From assembly GCF_016924655.1 (NCBI RefSeq), contig NZ_JAFFJU010000001.1, positions 682,001 to 746,000 on the forward strand: a DNA stretch of 64,000 nucleotides. Reading direction: 5' to 3'. Shown one piece after another: positions 56,560-64,000 of this stretch (position 1 is the first letter of the stretch; the number at the start of each line of letters is the position of its first letter). This DNA is from Sphingomonas arenae. Lineage in GTDB: Bacteria; Pseudomonadota; Alphaproteobacteria; Sphingomonadales; Sphingomonadaceae. The notes under the pieces were generated by a model, which had not been told where the DNA came from, made no database searches, and saw only the letters and a list, made by a program, of their open reading frames with translations. The position numbers were made by a program, and so were the translations under genes.

Positions 56560-56987
56560 TGCACCTCCACGTCGCCGTTGGAGCCGATGCGCACCGTCGC
56601 AAGCCGCGTGCCGCTGACGAGCCGCACTTCCAGTGCGCGGTCCGGCAGGCCGATGCTGTCGAAGCGCAGCCTCGCCTGGCGCTGGACGGCCGCCTCCACA
56701 TCGCGGCCCCAATCCGCTTGCGCCAGCGGCGGCGCATCGACGGGCTGCCACTCGGTCCCGCGCAATTGCTCGAAGCCGTAGCCGGAGGGGCTCACCCACA
56801 GGCCGGTCGGCCGGCCGGTCAGCACGGCCGTGTCGCGCGCCGCAGCCACTCTCGCGGCGAACCGGCCAGCCGCGTCGCGAGTGCCGGCGCCGCTGGCGGG
56901 CAGGGTCATGACGACGCCGGTCGCGAGCAGCGCCATGACGGTGATCACCACCAGCAGCTCGACGAGGGTGAAGCCCTGCTGCCGCAT
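56556..56987 (-). CDS. gspH: type II secretion system minor pseudopilin GspH
   Basis: A 143-residue minor pseudopilin with cleavage site MRQQG/FTLVE and helix LLVVITVMALLATGVVMTL, then a domain with FAARVAAARDTAVLTGRPTGLWV, typical of GspH. It lies 9 bp after gspG. Confidence 0.92.
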   Translation of the reverse strand: MRQQGFTLVELLVVITVMALLATGVVMTLPASGAGTRDAAGRFAARVAAARDTAVLTGRPTGLWVSPSGYGFEQLRGTEWQPVDAPPLAQADWGRDVEAAVQRQARLRFDSIGLPDRALEVRLVSGTRLATVRIGSNGDVEVQ

Positions 56988-56996
56988 CCGACCCCG

Positions 56997-57440
56997 TCAG
57001 TCCTGTCCTGCGTAGATGTCGGCATTCTCGCCTTCGCCGCCTGCTGCGCCGTCCGCGCCGAGCGAGTAGATGTCGAACGCGCCAGACTTGCCTGGCACCG
57101 CCAGCTGGTAAGGCCGGCCCCAGGGATCGTCGGGGAGGTTCTTCACATAGCCTCCGGGGCGATAGTTGGCCGCCGGCGCACCCGCCGGTGCGCTGACGAG
57201 CGCCTGAAGACCATCGCCGCCGCTGGGGTAGGAGAGATTGTCGAGCCGGTACATTTCCATGGCCTGGCTCAGCGTCGCGATGTCCGCCTTGGCCTTAGTC
57301 ACCATCGCCCGATCCTGGCTCGGCAGGACGTTGATCAGCACCACGGTCGCCAGCAGGCCGATGATCACGATGACCACCATCAGCTCGACCAGGGTGAAGC
57401 CGTCTTCTTCAGGGCGGCGGCAGGATGATGGGCGAGGCAC
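56997..57440 (-). CDS. gspG: type II secretion system major pseudopilin GspG
   Basis: A 147-residue pseudopilin starting with GTG at 57440. The cleavage site is at Gly14/Phe15 (EEDG/FTLVE), followed by LMVVIVIIGLLATVVLINV, then the GspG domain with YRLDNLSYPSGGDGLQALV, KNLPDDPWGRPYQL and a calcium-site-like FDIYSLGADGAAGGEGENADI. It forms the body of the pseudopilus. The leader is longer than usual. Confidence 0.95.
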   Translation of the reverse strand: MPRPSSCRRPEEDGFTLVELMVVIVIIGLLATVVLINVLPSQDRAMVTKAKADIATLSQAMEMYRLDNLSYPSGGDGLQALVSAPAGAPAANYRPGGYVKNLPDDPWGRPYQLAVPGKSGAFDIYSLGADGAAGGEGENADIYAGQD

Positions 57441-57443
57441 GGA

Positions 57444-58670
57444 TCAGGCTCCAACAAGCGATTGCAGCTGCAGGATCGGCAGCAGGATGGCGAGCACGAT
57501 GGTGGCGACCACCGCACCCATGACGATGATGATCAGGGGTTCGAGCAGCGAAAGCACCGTTGCGGTGAAGGTGTCGAAGTCGCGCTCGAGCGTATCGGCG
57601 GCGCGTGCCAGCATGGCGTCGAGTTGGCCCGAGCTCTCGCCGGTCGCCGCCAGGTACACCAGCAACGGCGGGAACACCCCGGCGCGGCCGAGCGCGCCCG
57701 AAAGGCTGCCGCCACCGCGGATCGCCTCGACCAGCTGTTCGGTGGCGCGGCGCAGCACCCGGTTGTGGACGGTGCCGGCGGTCAGGCGCAGGCCTTCGAC
57801 CACCGGCAGCCGGCTCTCGATCATGGTGGCGAGCGTCCGCGCCATCCGCGCGGCGTGGAGGTCGCGCAGCAGGCGACCGAGGAACGGCAGCCGCAGCAGC
57901 AGGCCGTCGGCCCACAGCCGCACCTCGGGCCGCTTGAGCAGGTACCAGCCGCCGACCGCGCCAAGACCGGCCACGAGCAGCATCACCCACCACCAGCTCG
58001 CCAGGAAGGCGCTGATCGCCATGATCGCGCGGGTGAGTAGCGGCAGCTGCTGCCCGACATTGTCGAACTGCTCGACGACGCGCGGCACCACCGCGATCAT
58101 CAGGGCGGCGACGACCAGCACGGCGACGATCGCCAGAACCACCGGATAGGCCAGCGCTGAGACCAGCTTGCCGCGCATCTCGGCCTGCCGCTCGAGCAGC
58201 TTCGCCACGCGCTCCAGGATCTCGCCCAGCGTGCCCGAGCTCTCGCCCGCCGCGACCATGGCGCGATAGAGCGGCGGGAAGCTCCTGGGTTCTCGCGCCA
58301 GGGCATCGGCGAGACGCCGGCCTTCGACCACGCCGTCCGCGACCCGGCCGACGATCGCCCGGACATGGTCCGCCTCGCTCTGCCGGGCGATGAGTCGCAG
58401 CGCCTCTTCCAGCGGACTGACCTCGGAGATGGTCGCCAGCTGGCGCGTGAAGACGGTGAGCTGCTTGGGACTGAGCTTGCGCCGCTGCCGGGAGAACAAG
58501 GCCTGCCCTTTGGCCGGAGCCGTTGGCACGTCCGGACCATCGGCCAGACGCAGCACGTGCAGCTTCTTCGCCTCGAGCTGCGCCCGCGCCCGTTCCCGGC
58601 TGTCGGCGGCGAGCTGCCCCCGGCGCTCCTTGCCCCGCGTGTCGACCGCGACATAGGCGAAACTAGGCAT
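57444..58670 (-). CDS. gspF: type II secretion system inner-membrane protein GspF
   Basis: A 408-residue protein with two T2SSF domains (SPLEEALRLIARQSEADHV; the second near VVEGLRLTAGTVHNRVL) and three membrane helices. The opening PSFAYVAVDTRGKERRG is typical. The ATG at 58670 overlaps the gspE stop by 8 bp. It is the central platform protein that couples GspE to pseudopilus growth. Confidence 0.95.
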   Translation of the reverse strand: MPSFAYVAVDTRGKERRGQLAADSRERARAQLEAKKLHVLRLADGPDVPTAPAKGQALFSRQRRKLSPKQLTVFTRQLATISEVSPLEEALRLIARQSEADHVRAIVGRVADGVVEGRRLADALAREPRSFPPLYRAMVAAGESSGTLGEILERVAKLLERQAEMRGKLVSALAYPVVLAIVAVLVVAALMIAVVPRVVEQFDNVGQQLPLLTRAIMAISAFLASWWWVMLLVAGLGAVGGWYLLKRPEVRLWADGLLLRLPFLGRLLRDLHAARMARTLATMIESRLPVVEGLRLTAGTVHNRVLRRATEQLVEAIRGGGSLSGALGRAGVFPPLLVYLAATGESSGQLDAMLARAADTLERDFDTFTATVLSLLEPLIIIVMGAVVATIVLAILLPILQLQSLVGA

Positions 58671-60210
58671 TGTCCGCCTCGCGCCGCGACACGCGGATGG
58701 CCTCTTCAGGCGTGGTCTCCCCCGCCTGGACCAGGGCCAGCGCGGCGCTCGACAGGGTGGGCGCAGTGGCGAAGGCATGGCGCGCGATCGCCGCCTCGTC
58801 AGCGCCCTCGTTGATCAAACGTCGGATCGTGGCATCCACCCGCACCGCCTCGAACACGCCGATGCGACCCGCGAAGCCCGTGCCCTTGCAAGCGCCGCAG
58901 CCGACCGCGCGGTAGACGATCGAACCGGTCCGCACGCCCAGCAGCGCCGCCGCTCCCATCTCGGCCGGCACCGCCTCCCGGCAGTCCGGGCACAGCCGCC
59001 GCACCAGCCGCTGCGCCACCACCGCCCGCAGGGTCGAGGCGAGCAGGAACGGCTCGACCTTCATGTCGCGCATCCGGGTGATGGCGCCCACCGCATCGTT
59101 GGTGTGCACGGTCGACAGGACCAGGTGACCCGTCAGCGACGCCTGGACCGCGATCTCGGCCGTCTCGCGGTCGCGGATTTCGCCGACCATCACCACGTCC
59201 GGGTCCTGCCGCAGGATCGCGCGCAGGCCGGTGGCGAAGGTCATCCCGACCTTGGCGTTGACCTGGGTTTGGCCAACTCCGTCGATCGCATATTCGACCG
59301 GGTCCTCGACAGTCAGGATGTTGCGGCTGCCGTCGTTCAGCTGGCTGAGGCAGGCATACAGGGTCGTGGTCTTGCCGCTTCCGGTCGGGCCGGTCACGAG
59401 GATGATGCCGTTCGGCTCGGCGAGCGCTTCCTTAAGGATGTCCTCGGCCGCACCGCTCAGCCCCGTGCGCTCCAGCTTCAGCCCGGCCTGCTGCTTGTCG
59501 AGCAGGCGCAGCACAACCCGCTCGCCCGCCCGGCTCGGCAAGGTCGATACGCGCACGTCGAGCAGCCGCCCGCCCAGTGTGATCCCGATCCTTCCATCCT
59601 GCGGCACTCGCCGCTCGGCGATGTCGAGGCGCGCCATGACCTTGATCCGGCTGACCACCACCGGGGCGACATGCGGCGGCATGCGCAGCGTTTCCCGGAG
59701 CAGGCCGTCGACCCGCATCCGCACCACCAGCCCGCTCTCGTATGGCTCGATGTGCACGTCGCTGACGCCAAGCCGCACCGCCTCGGCCAGCACGCTGTTG
59801 ATGAGGCGAATGACCGGTGCGTCGTCGGCGCTGTCGAGCAGGTCTTCGGCGCTCGGCATACCGGCAAGCGAGTCCAGGTCCGCGCCTTCGATCGAACCCG
59901 CCAGCCCTGCCGCGCTTTCGTCCATGGCATAGCGCTCGTGCAGCAGCCGGTCGAAGTCAGTCGGGTCGAGGCGGCGAAGCGTGAACGAACAGCCAAGATG
60001 CCTGCGCACCTCGATCAGAACGGTCGGGTCGGCTCCCGCACGAAGCGCCACCTCCACCCCGCCGTCGGTATTGGCGATCGCAACCCCATGGGTACGAGCG
60101 AAGCCATACGGCAGGTCGGGGAGAGGTGTATCCATGCGGCGCTGCGGCTCGACCGCGGAGGCATCCGCTTCATCGCTGGCTGAGCTGGGCCCCTGCTCGA
60201 TATAGTCCAT
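58663..60210 (-). CDS. gspE: type II secretion system ATPase GspE
   Basis: A 515-residue secretion ATPase: an N1E-like domain, then Walker A GPTGSGKT (274-281), Asp and His boxes (LTVEDPVEY; TGLRAILRQDPDVVMVGEIRDRETAEIAVQ in parts) and the tetra-cysteine zinc domain (LCPDC...GCGACKGTGFAGR). It drives pseudopilus assembly from the cytoplasm. The ATG at 60210 overlaps the gspD stop (TGATG). Confidence 0.96.
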   Translation of the reverse strand: MDYIEQGPSSASDEADASAVEPQRRMDTPLPDLPYGFARTHGVAIANTDGGVEVALRAGADPTVLIEVRRHLGCSFTLRRLDPTDFDRLLHERYAMDESAAGLAGSIEGADLDSLAGMPSAEDLLDSADDAPVIRLINSVLAEAVRLGVSDVHIEPYESGLVVRMRVDGLLRETLRMPPHVAPVVVSRIKVMARLDIAERRVPQDGRIGITLGGRLLDVRVSTLPSRAGERVVLRLLDKQQAGLKLERTGLSGAAEDILKEALAEPNGIILVTGPTGSGKTTTLYACLSQLNDGSRNILTVEDPVEYAIDGVGQTQVNAKVGMTFATGLRAILRQDPDVVMVGEIRDRETAEIAVQASLTGHLVLSTVHTNDAVGAITRMRDMKVEPFLLASTLRAVVAQRLVRRLCPDCREAVPAEMGAAALLGVRTGSIVYRAVGCGACKGTGFAGRIGVFEAVRVDATIRRLINEGADEAAIARHAFATAPTLSSAALALVQAGETTPEEAIRVSRREADNA

Positions 60211-62576
60211 CAGCGCACCACGAAGCAGTTCTGGTCCGCGGCCTGCAGCTGGCGGCACACCTGCTCCGCGGCGGCCGGCGAACTCGTGCCCGCCCGCAGG
60301 CGTACGCCGCTCTTGCCTCCGCTGCGGTAGGCCGTGACCATCTTCTGCATGCCCGCGACCGTCGGGAACCGCGCCGTGATCGAGCGCCACGCGGTCTCCG
60401 CCTGCCTTTCGCTGGCGTAGGCGCCCAGTTGCACCACGCCGCCGCCGCTGCTCCCGGCACTGCTGGACCTCGCGACACTCAACGCCGACGAAGCGGCCAC
60501 GGGCAAGGCCGCCGCCGCCGCGGGGGCAATGCCAGCCCCCGTGCCGGATGTCGGTGGAACGGCGCCCATATAGTCGCGCACCAGGGCGTCGAGCGAGGGC
60601 TCCCGGTCCGGATAGCGGCGCATCTGCTCGCCGCGGATGTAACCATATTTCTGCGCCGTCACCTCGCGCGCCTCGGCCGCCGTCCGGACGATGGTCGGGC
60701 GGATGAAGACCATCAGATTGGTCTTGCCCTTGGACTTCGAGCGCGACTTGAACAGCTCGCCCAGCACTGGCACGTCGCCGAGCAGCGGGATCTTCTCGAT
60801 TGTCCGCCGCTCGTTCTCGTCGAGCAGTCCGCCAATCGCCAGGATCTCGCCGTCATCGACGGTCAGCACCGTCTTGAACTCGCGCTTGTTGATGACGAGG
60901 TCGTTCGACCGCGCGCTGACGGGACCGGCCACGCTCGACACCTCCTGCCGAATGAACAGCTTGATCGAGCCCGAGCTGTTGACCTGCGGCTTTACGTCCA
61001 GCTGGATGCCGACATTCTGCCGCTGCACCGTGCGGAAGGCGTTCTCGAAGTCCGTTGACAGCTTCTCGCCGGTCGTCACCGGCACTTCCTGGCCGACCAG
61101 CAGCTTCGCTTCCTGGTTGTCGAGCGTCATGATCGACGGGGTCGACAGGATGTTGGACGAATTGTCCGACTTCACGGCGTTGATGATCGTCCCGAACACC
61201 AGGTCCTTGCCGACGTCCGCGACCGCTCCCGCGAAGCCGCCGGTCGCGCCGAGCACGGAGCCGACGGCCGCGTCGGTAATGGCTTGCCCGAGCGGTCCGT
61301 CCGTGGTCGTGGTGGTGGTGCCGTCCTGCGTCGTCGTCGTAGTCCGGCCGAGCTTGTAGTTGGCGATCGCACCGCCCACCGTCAGGATGTTGGGAACGGC
61401 GTTCGAGTAGTTCGTCGCAACGAACGGCGCATTCTTGCCGCCGAACAGGAACTGCACGCCAAGCCGCTTGGCGGCCTCGTCGCCGATCTCCACGATGATC
61501 GCTTCCACGAGCACCTGTTCCCGGCGCGTGTCGAGCTGGCGGATCAGCTCGCCGAGCTGGCGCTGGAGACTCGAGTTCGCCGCCACGATGATGGCGTTGG
61601 TGCCGGGATAGCGCGACACCACCGCGGGCCCGCCACGGGCGATGCCGTTGCCACCACCCGTGAAGATCGCGGGCGTGGCCTGCCCCTCGCTCGGCCCGGC
61701 GCCGGTGCCCTCGCCCGACTGGCTGCGGATGAAACTCGGCGTGCCGTTCCCTTGCGATACCGGCTGGCCCAGCAACGTTTGCAGGACCGGCAGCAACTGC
61801 TCCGCATCGGCATGTTCGAGCCAGTAGACGCGGATGTCGGTGCCGCCCGCCGCGCGTGCATCGAGGTCGCGGGCGACCGCTGCCATTCGCGAGACCGCGC
61901 CCGGATCGCCGCTCAACGCCAGCGCGTTGGACGAGTCCACCGCCGCGACGGTGATCCCACCCTCACGGCCGCCGAGCGCCTGCAACGAGGTGGCGATCTC
62001 GCGAGCACCGGCATTCTTCAGGTAGACGAGCTGCTCGGAGGCATTGGCGGTGTCGATCCGGCCGAGCAGCTGGCGCACGCGGGCGATGTTGTCGGCGAAG
62101 TCCGCGACCACGATGCTGTTCGAGCCCTTGTTCGCGGTGAGGGATCCCTGCGAGCTCACCAAGGGGCGCAATGTCTCCACGACCCCGGCGGCGTCGATGT
62201 TGCGAAGGCGGAAGATCTCGGTGACGAACTGGTTTCGGCCCGCGCCACGGCTCGATACGCGCGTGGGCTGGCTCGCTGCTCCCTCGACCGGCTGAATGCG
62301 ATAGCCGCCGCTGATCGGGATGGCGACCAGGCCGTTCGCTCGGAGCGTCGACAGAAACACCTCGAAATATTCGCTTCGGCTCAGCGACCGGCGGCTGCTG
62401 ACCGAGACTTTCTGGTTCACGCGGCTGTCGACCACCAGGTTCATGCCCGTGACGCGCGCCGCGTCGCTGACGAACGCGCGCACGTCCACGTCGCGCATGT
62501 TGATCGAATATTGGGCAGGCAGCGGCGCGGCCACAGCCAGGGCAGCACAGGCAAGGAGGGTACGCGTAAACTTCAT
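60210..62576 (-). CDS. gspD: type II secretion system secretin GspD with a C-terminal SPOR-like domain
   Basis: A 788-residue secretin: signal peptide to about 22 (APLPAQ), N0 domain (YSINMRDVDVRAFVSDAAR), N1-N3 domains with repeated NSIVVADFADNIARV-type strands, and the secretin core (NILSTPSIMTLDNQEAKLLVG; VLTVDDGEILAIGGLLDE; VPVLGELFKSRSKSKGKTNLMVFIRPTIV in parts). After an Ala/Ser/Gly-rich linker (about 670-713), residues 714-788 read like a SPOR domain (VVQLGAYASERQAETAW; VRLRAGTSSPAAAEQVCRQL). This replaces the pilotin-binding S-domain known in enterobacterial GspD. Confidence 0.93.
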   Translation of the reverse strand: MKFTRTLLACAALAVAAPLPAQYSINMRDVDVRAFVSDAARVTGMNLVVDSRVNQKVSVSSRRSLSRSEYFEVFLSTLRANGLVAIPISGGYRIQPVEGAASQPTRVSSRGAGRNQFVTEIFRLRNIDAAGVVETLRPLVSSQGSLTANKGSNSIVVADFADNIARVRQLLGRIDTANASEQLVYLKNAGAREIATSLQALGGREGGITVAAVDSSNALALSGDPGAVSRMAAVARDLDARAAGGTDIRVYWLEHADAEQLLPVLQTLLGQPVSQGNGTPSFIRSQSGEGTGAGPSEGQATPAIFTGGGNGIARGGPAVVSRYPGTNAIIVAANSSLQRQLGELIRQLDTRREQVLVEAIIVEIGDEAAKRLGVQFLFGGKNAPFVATNYSNAVPNILTVGGAIANYKLGRTTTTTQDGTTTTTTDGPLGQAITDAAVGSVLGATGGFAGAVADVGKDLVFGTIINAVKSDNSSNILSTPSIMTLDNQEAKLLVGQEVPVTTGEKLSTDFENAFRTVQRQNVGIQLDVKPQVNSSGSIKLFIRQEVSSVAGPVSARSNDLVINKREFKTVLTVDDGEILAIGGLLDENERRTIEKIPLLGDVPVLGELFKSRSKSKGKTNLMVFIRPTIVRTAAEAREVTAQKYGYIRGEQMRRYPDREPSLDALVRDYMGAVPPTSGTGAGIAPAAAAALPVAASSALSVARSSSAGSSGGGVVQLGAYASERQAETAWRSITARFPTVAGMQKMVTAYRSGGKSGVRLRAGTSSPAAAEQVCRQLQAADQNCFVVR

Positions 62577-63385
62577 CAGGTTCCTGCAAGATTGAAAGCG
62601 ACCGGCACGGTCGCAGCGCCCCTTTCCACCGTAAGCGACAGGCGGGCCCCCGGGGTGACCTGCGCCTGGAGCATGCTCGCGTCGGCCACCGACGCCACTC
62701 GGCGTCCGTTCACGGCCACGATCACATCCCCACTGCGCAGGCCGGCGGCCTGCATCACTGATTCATCCCCCACCGCGCTGACCAGCAGCCCCGTCACGCG
62801 CCCTTGCCGCTGCCGCGGAGCGAGCGCGATCGCCTCCTTGAGCCGGTCGGCATCAAGGGCGCCCGGCGCTCCGACGGCGGCCGTCGCGACGCCCGGCGCG
62901 GCTGCCGTTCCCTCAGCCGCGCTGTCCTCCATCGCGAGCTGCAGCCGCTGTCCGCTGCGCTCCAGCACCACTCGGTCGAAGCCCACGTTCACCAGCTTGA
63001 TCCCCGGCGCGACCTGCTCCCCGACCGCGACGCTGACCTGCTCACCATCCGGGCCCGCGATGATCGCCGAACCGGGAAGGCCGCCACTCGCAATGCGCGT
63101 GCCGAACAGGGTGAACCCGCTGGCCTCCTGCGGTACGGCACCCGCCACGGCGGACCCGGTGCCGCCGAACGGGTCGAAGCTCGACAGCAGCGCCGACTGC
63201 GCAGCCGCTGGCAGCACCTGCGGCTTGGGCGGCATCCACTGGCCGATCGGCCCAACGGGCGTGACTAGGGCCAGCAGGACGCGCGCGACCTGCACGCCGA
63301 TCAGGGCGAGCAGAACGGCCTTCAGCCAGAAATATGCATCGCGCGGCAAATGCAGCCGCGCCGGTACAAACCGTCCGATGTCCAT
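62576..63385 (-). CDS. gspC: type II secretion system protein GspC
   Basis: About 269 residues: an N-terminal membrane helix (about 18-40), the homology region (QSALLSSFDPFGG; FTLFGTRIASGGLPGSAIIAGPDG), which contacts GspD, and a C-terminal PDZ domain (LLVSAVGDESVMQAAGLRSGDVIVAVNG). It links the inner platform to the secretin. First gene of the operon; its stop overlaps the gspD start. An in-frame ATG at 63439 would add 18 residues; neither start has a strong SD. Confidence 0.9.
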   Translation of the reverse strand: MDIGRFVPARLHLPRDAYFWLKAVLLALIGVQVARVLLALVTPVGPIGQWMPPKPQVLPAAAQSALLSSFDPFGGTGSAVAGAVPQEASGFTLFGTRIASGGLPGSAIIAGPDGEQVSVAVGEQVAPGIKLVNVGFDRVVLERSGQRLQLAMEDSAAEGTAAAPGVATAAVGAPGALDADRLKEAIALAPRQRQGRVTGLLVSAVGDESVMQAAGLRSGDVIVAVNGRRVASVADASMLQAQVTPGARLSLTVERGAATVPVAFNLAGT

Positions 63386-63665
63386 AATCCGTTGCAAAGG
63401 CCGAATCCCCACCCGAGCCCTGCAGCTGGCGTTAACCATTTGGCCGTCATGACGCCACGGCTAAATGCCTGATAAGATTCAGCTGGTCCGTGTTTCGGGT
63501 CGGTTCACCGGATGCCGCGAGAACCGGTTTGCGGACAGGGCATCGCAGCTTCGAACTGCAAGGTTTTGTTAAACGGAAGCAAGTTCAGCCGAAGCGAACA
63601 ATAGGAGTGTCAATCGCGATGCACCATGGGCGGCACGCCGCTGTCCACGAGGATTCGGGAAGAAA

Positions 63666-63740
<75 letters not shown>

Positions 63741-63799
63741 ACTGTCTCGAAGGACGCGCGCCTATGGCCGTCCGCCTCCCGCTGTGTCAAGGCAAGAGA

Positions 63800-63973
63800 A
63801 TGACAGACAAGGAGAAAGCCGAGCGGCTCGCCGCCAAGCTGCGCGAGAACCTGCGCAAGCGGAAGGAGCAGGCGCGAGATCTCCGTCATCCCCGCGCAGG
63901 CGGGACTCCAACTCCTGTAGCAGCACCTTGCCATGAAGGCTCAGGAGATGGACTCCCGCCTTCGCGGGAGTGA
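63800..63973 (+). CDS. small Lys/Arg-rich protein, 3' end formed by a palindromic repeat
   Basis: A 57-residue frame. Residues 1 to about 28 form a charged amphipathic helix (MTDKEKAERLAAKLRENLRK) that looks like a genuine conserved small protein. From about residue 28 onward the reading frame runs through the inverted repeat at 63883-63976 and ends within it, so the Pro/Gly-rich tail (RHPRAGGTPTP) probably derives from repeat insertion. The spacer before the ATG has only a weak purine-rich SD (GGCAAGAGA). Function unknown. Confidence 0.5.
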   Translation: MTDKEKAERLAAKLRENLRKRKEQARDLRHPRAGGTPTPVAAPCHEGSGDGLPPSRE

Positions 63974-63976
63974 AGG
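63883..63976. repeat. palindromic dispersed repeat (CGTCATCCCCGCG-type)
   Basis: Two 35-bp arms (63883-63917 and 63942-63976) are inverted copies matching at about 29 of 35 positions, separated by 24 bp. The outer part, TCATCCCCGCG with AGGCGGGA, is the kind of core seen in many proteobacterial dispersed palindromes. It differs from the other repeat family in this window. It lies across the end of the small ORF at 63800. Confidence 0.65.
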
Positions 63977-64000
63977 TTACGGCAAGTAGTGACTGATCGA

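Noticed and set aside
58777-60183. 468-codon plus-strand frame opposite gspE
   Set aside because: Antisense to the GspE ATPase; composition only, no domain.
61284-63452. 722-codon plus-strand open frame opposite gspD/gspC
   Set aside because: It is antisense to two clear genes, has no recognisable domain and shows the Arg/Asp/His-rich composition typical of frames opposite GC-rich coding sequence.

Overview
The window is GC-rich, densely packed chromosomal DNA of an alphaproteobacterium, most likely in the order Sphingomonadales. The reasons are gene content and style: a complete gspC-N type II secretion operon, a GDH-180 class NAD-glutamate dehydrogenase, an Mla-type lipid transporter with an auxiliary lipoprotein, glutathione-dependent formaldehyde oxidation, many ATGA stop/start overlaps and frequent GTG starts. 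No rRNA, CRISPR array, integrase, transposase or phage gene was seen. Two tRNAs are present, both for threonine.

Layout. 1-2014: the end of a minus-strand CoA-thioester catabolic operon (SDR, enoyl-CoA hydratase, acyl-CoA dehydrogenase running off the left edge). 2040-5023: a secreted S8 protease with its terminator, and an orphan secretin. 5197-8422: formaldehyde detoxification (frmA and S-formylglutathione hydrolase) with a beta/gamma-crystallin-like protein and a VOC protein between them. 8426-9127: 6-phosphogluconolactonase. 9656-9731: tRNA-Thr(CGU). 9875-17078 looks accessory: a VKOR-like membrane protein, a membrane-anchored SNase-like protein without catalytic residues, a relic of the flagellar P-ring gene flgI, a TIR-TM-TPR protein with a small companion, and a copper-type pair (DUF411 protein; His/Met-rich outer-membrane barrel) around a ketopantoate reductase. 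17544-20119: homogentisate catabolism (hmgA, fahA). 20205-22317: small proteins and a PAS protein. 22390-27920: NAD-GDH and an ATP-grasp protein. 27876-33727: RHH protein, acetoacetyl-CoA reductase, ferrochelatase, an orphan degenerate molybdenum-hydroxylase-like protein and an acyl-CoA ligase. 33797-40854: housekeeping genes (lgt, MidA-like, GNAT, pgeF, pcm, DASS transporter, Cys/Met PLP enzyme).

40851-46949: a three-gene minus-strand operon (CDP-alcohol phosphatidyltransferase, sugar/alcohol-phosphate nucleotidyltransferase, HAD phosphatase) faces away from an mlaE-F-D-lipoprotein operon. Together they suggest a head-group synthesis module beside a lipid transporter. 46950-51484: aminopeptidase N, an EamA transporter and threonine aldolase. 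51511-63439: the T2SS operon, transcribed right to left from gspC to gspN and ending with its prepilin peptidase. 63666-64000: tRNA-Thr(GGU) and a small ORF whose 3' end is made by a palindromic repeat.

The signals most worth following up are: GspD carrying a C-terminal SPOR-like domain; the CDP-alcohol/nucleotidyltransferase/phosphatase module next to Mla; the molybdenum-hydroxylase-like protein that lacks both its usual Gly-rich motif and its catalytic Glu region; the TIR-TM-TPR cassette; and the flgI relic. All family calls come from reading motifs, with no database search.
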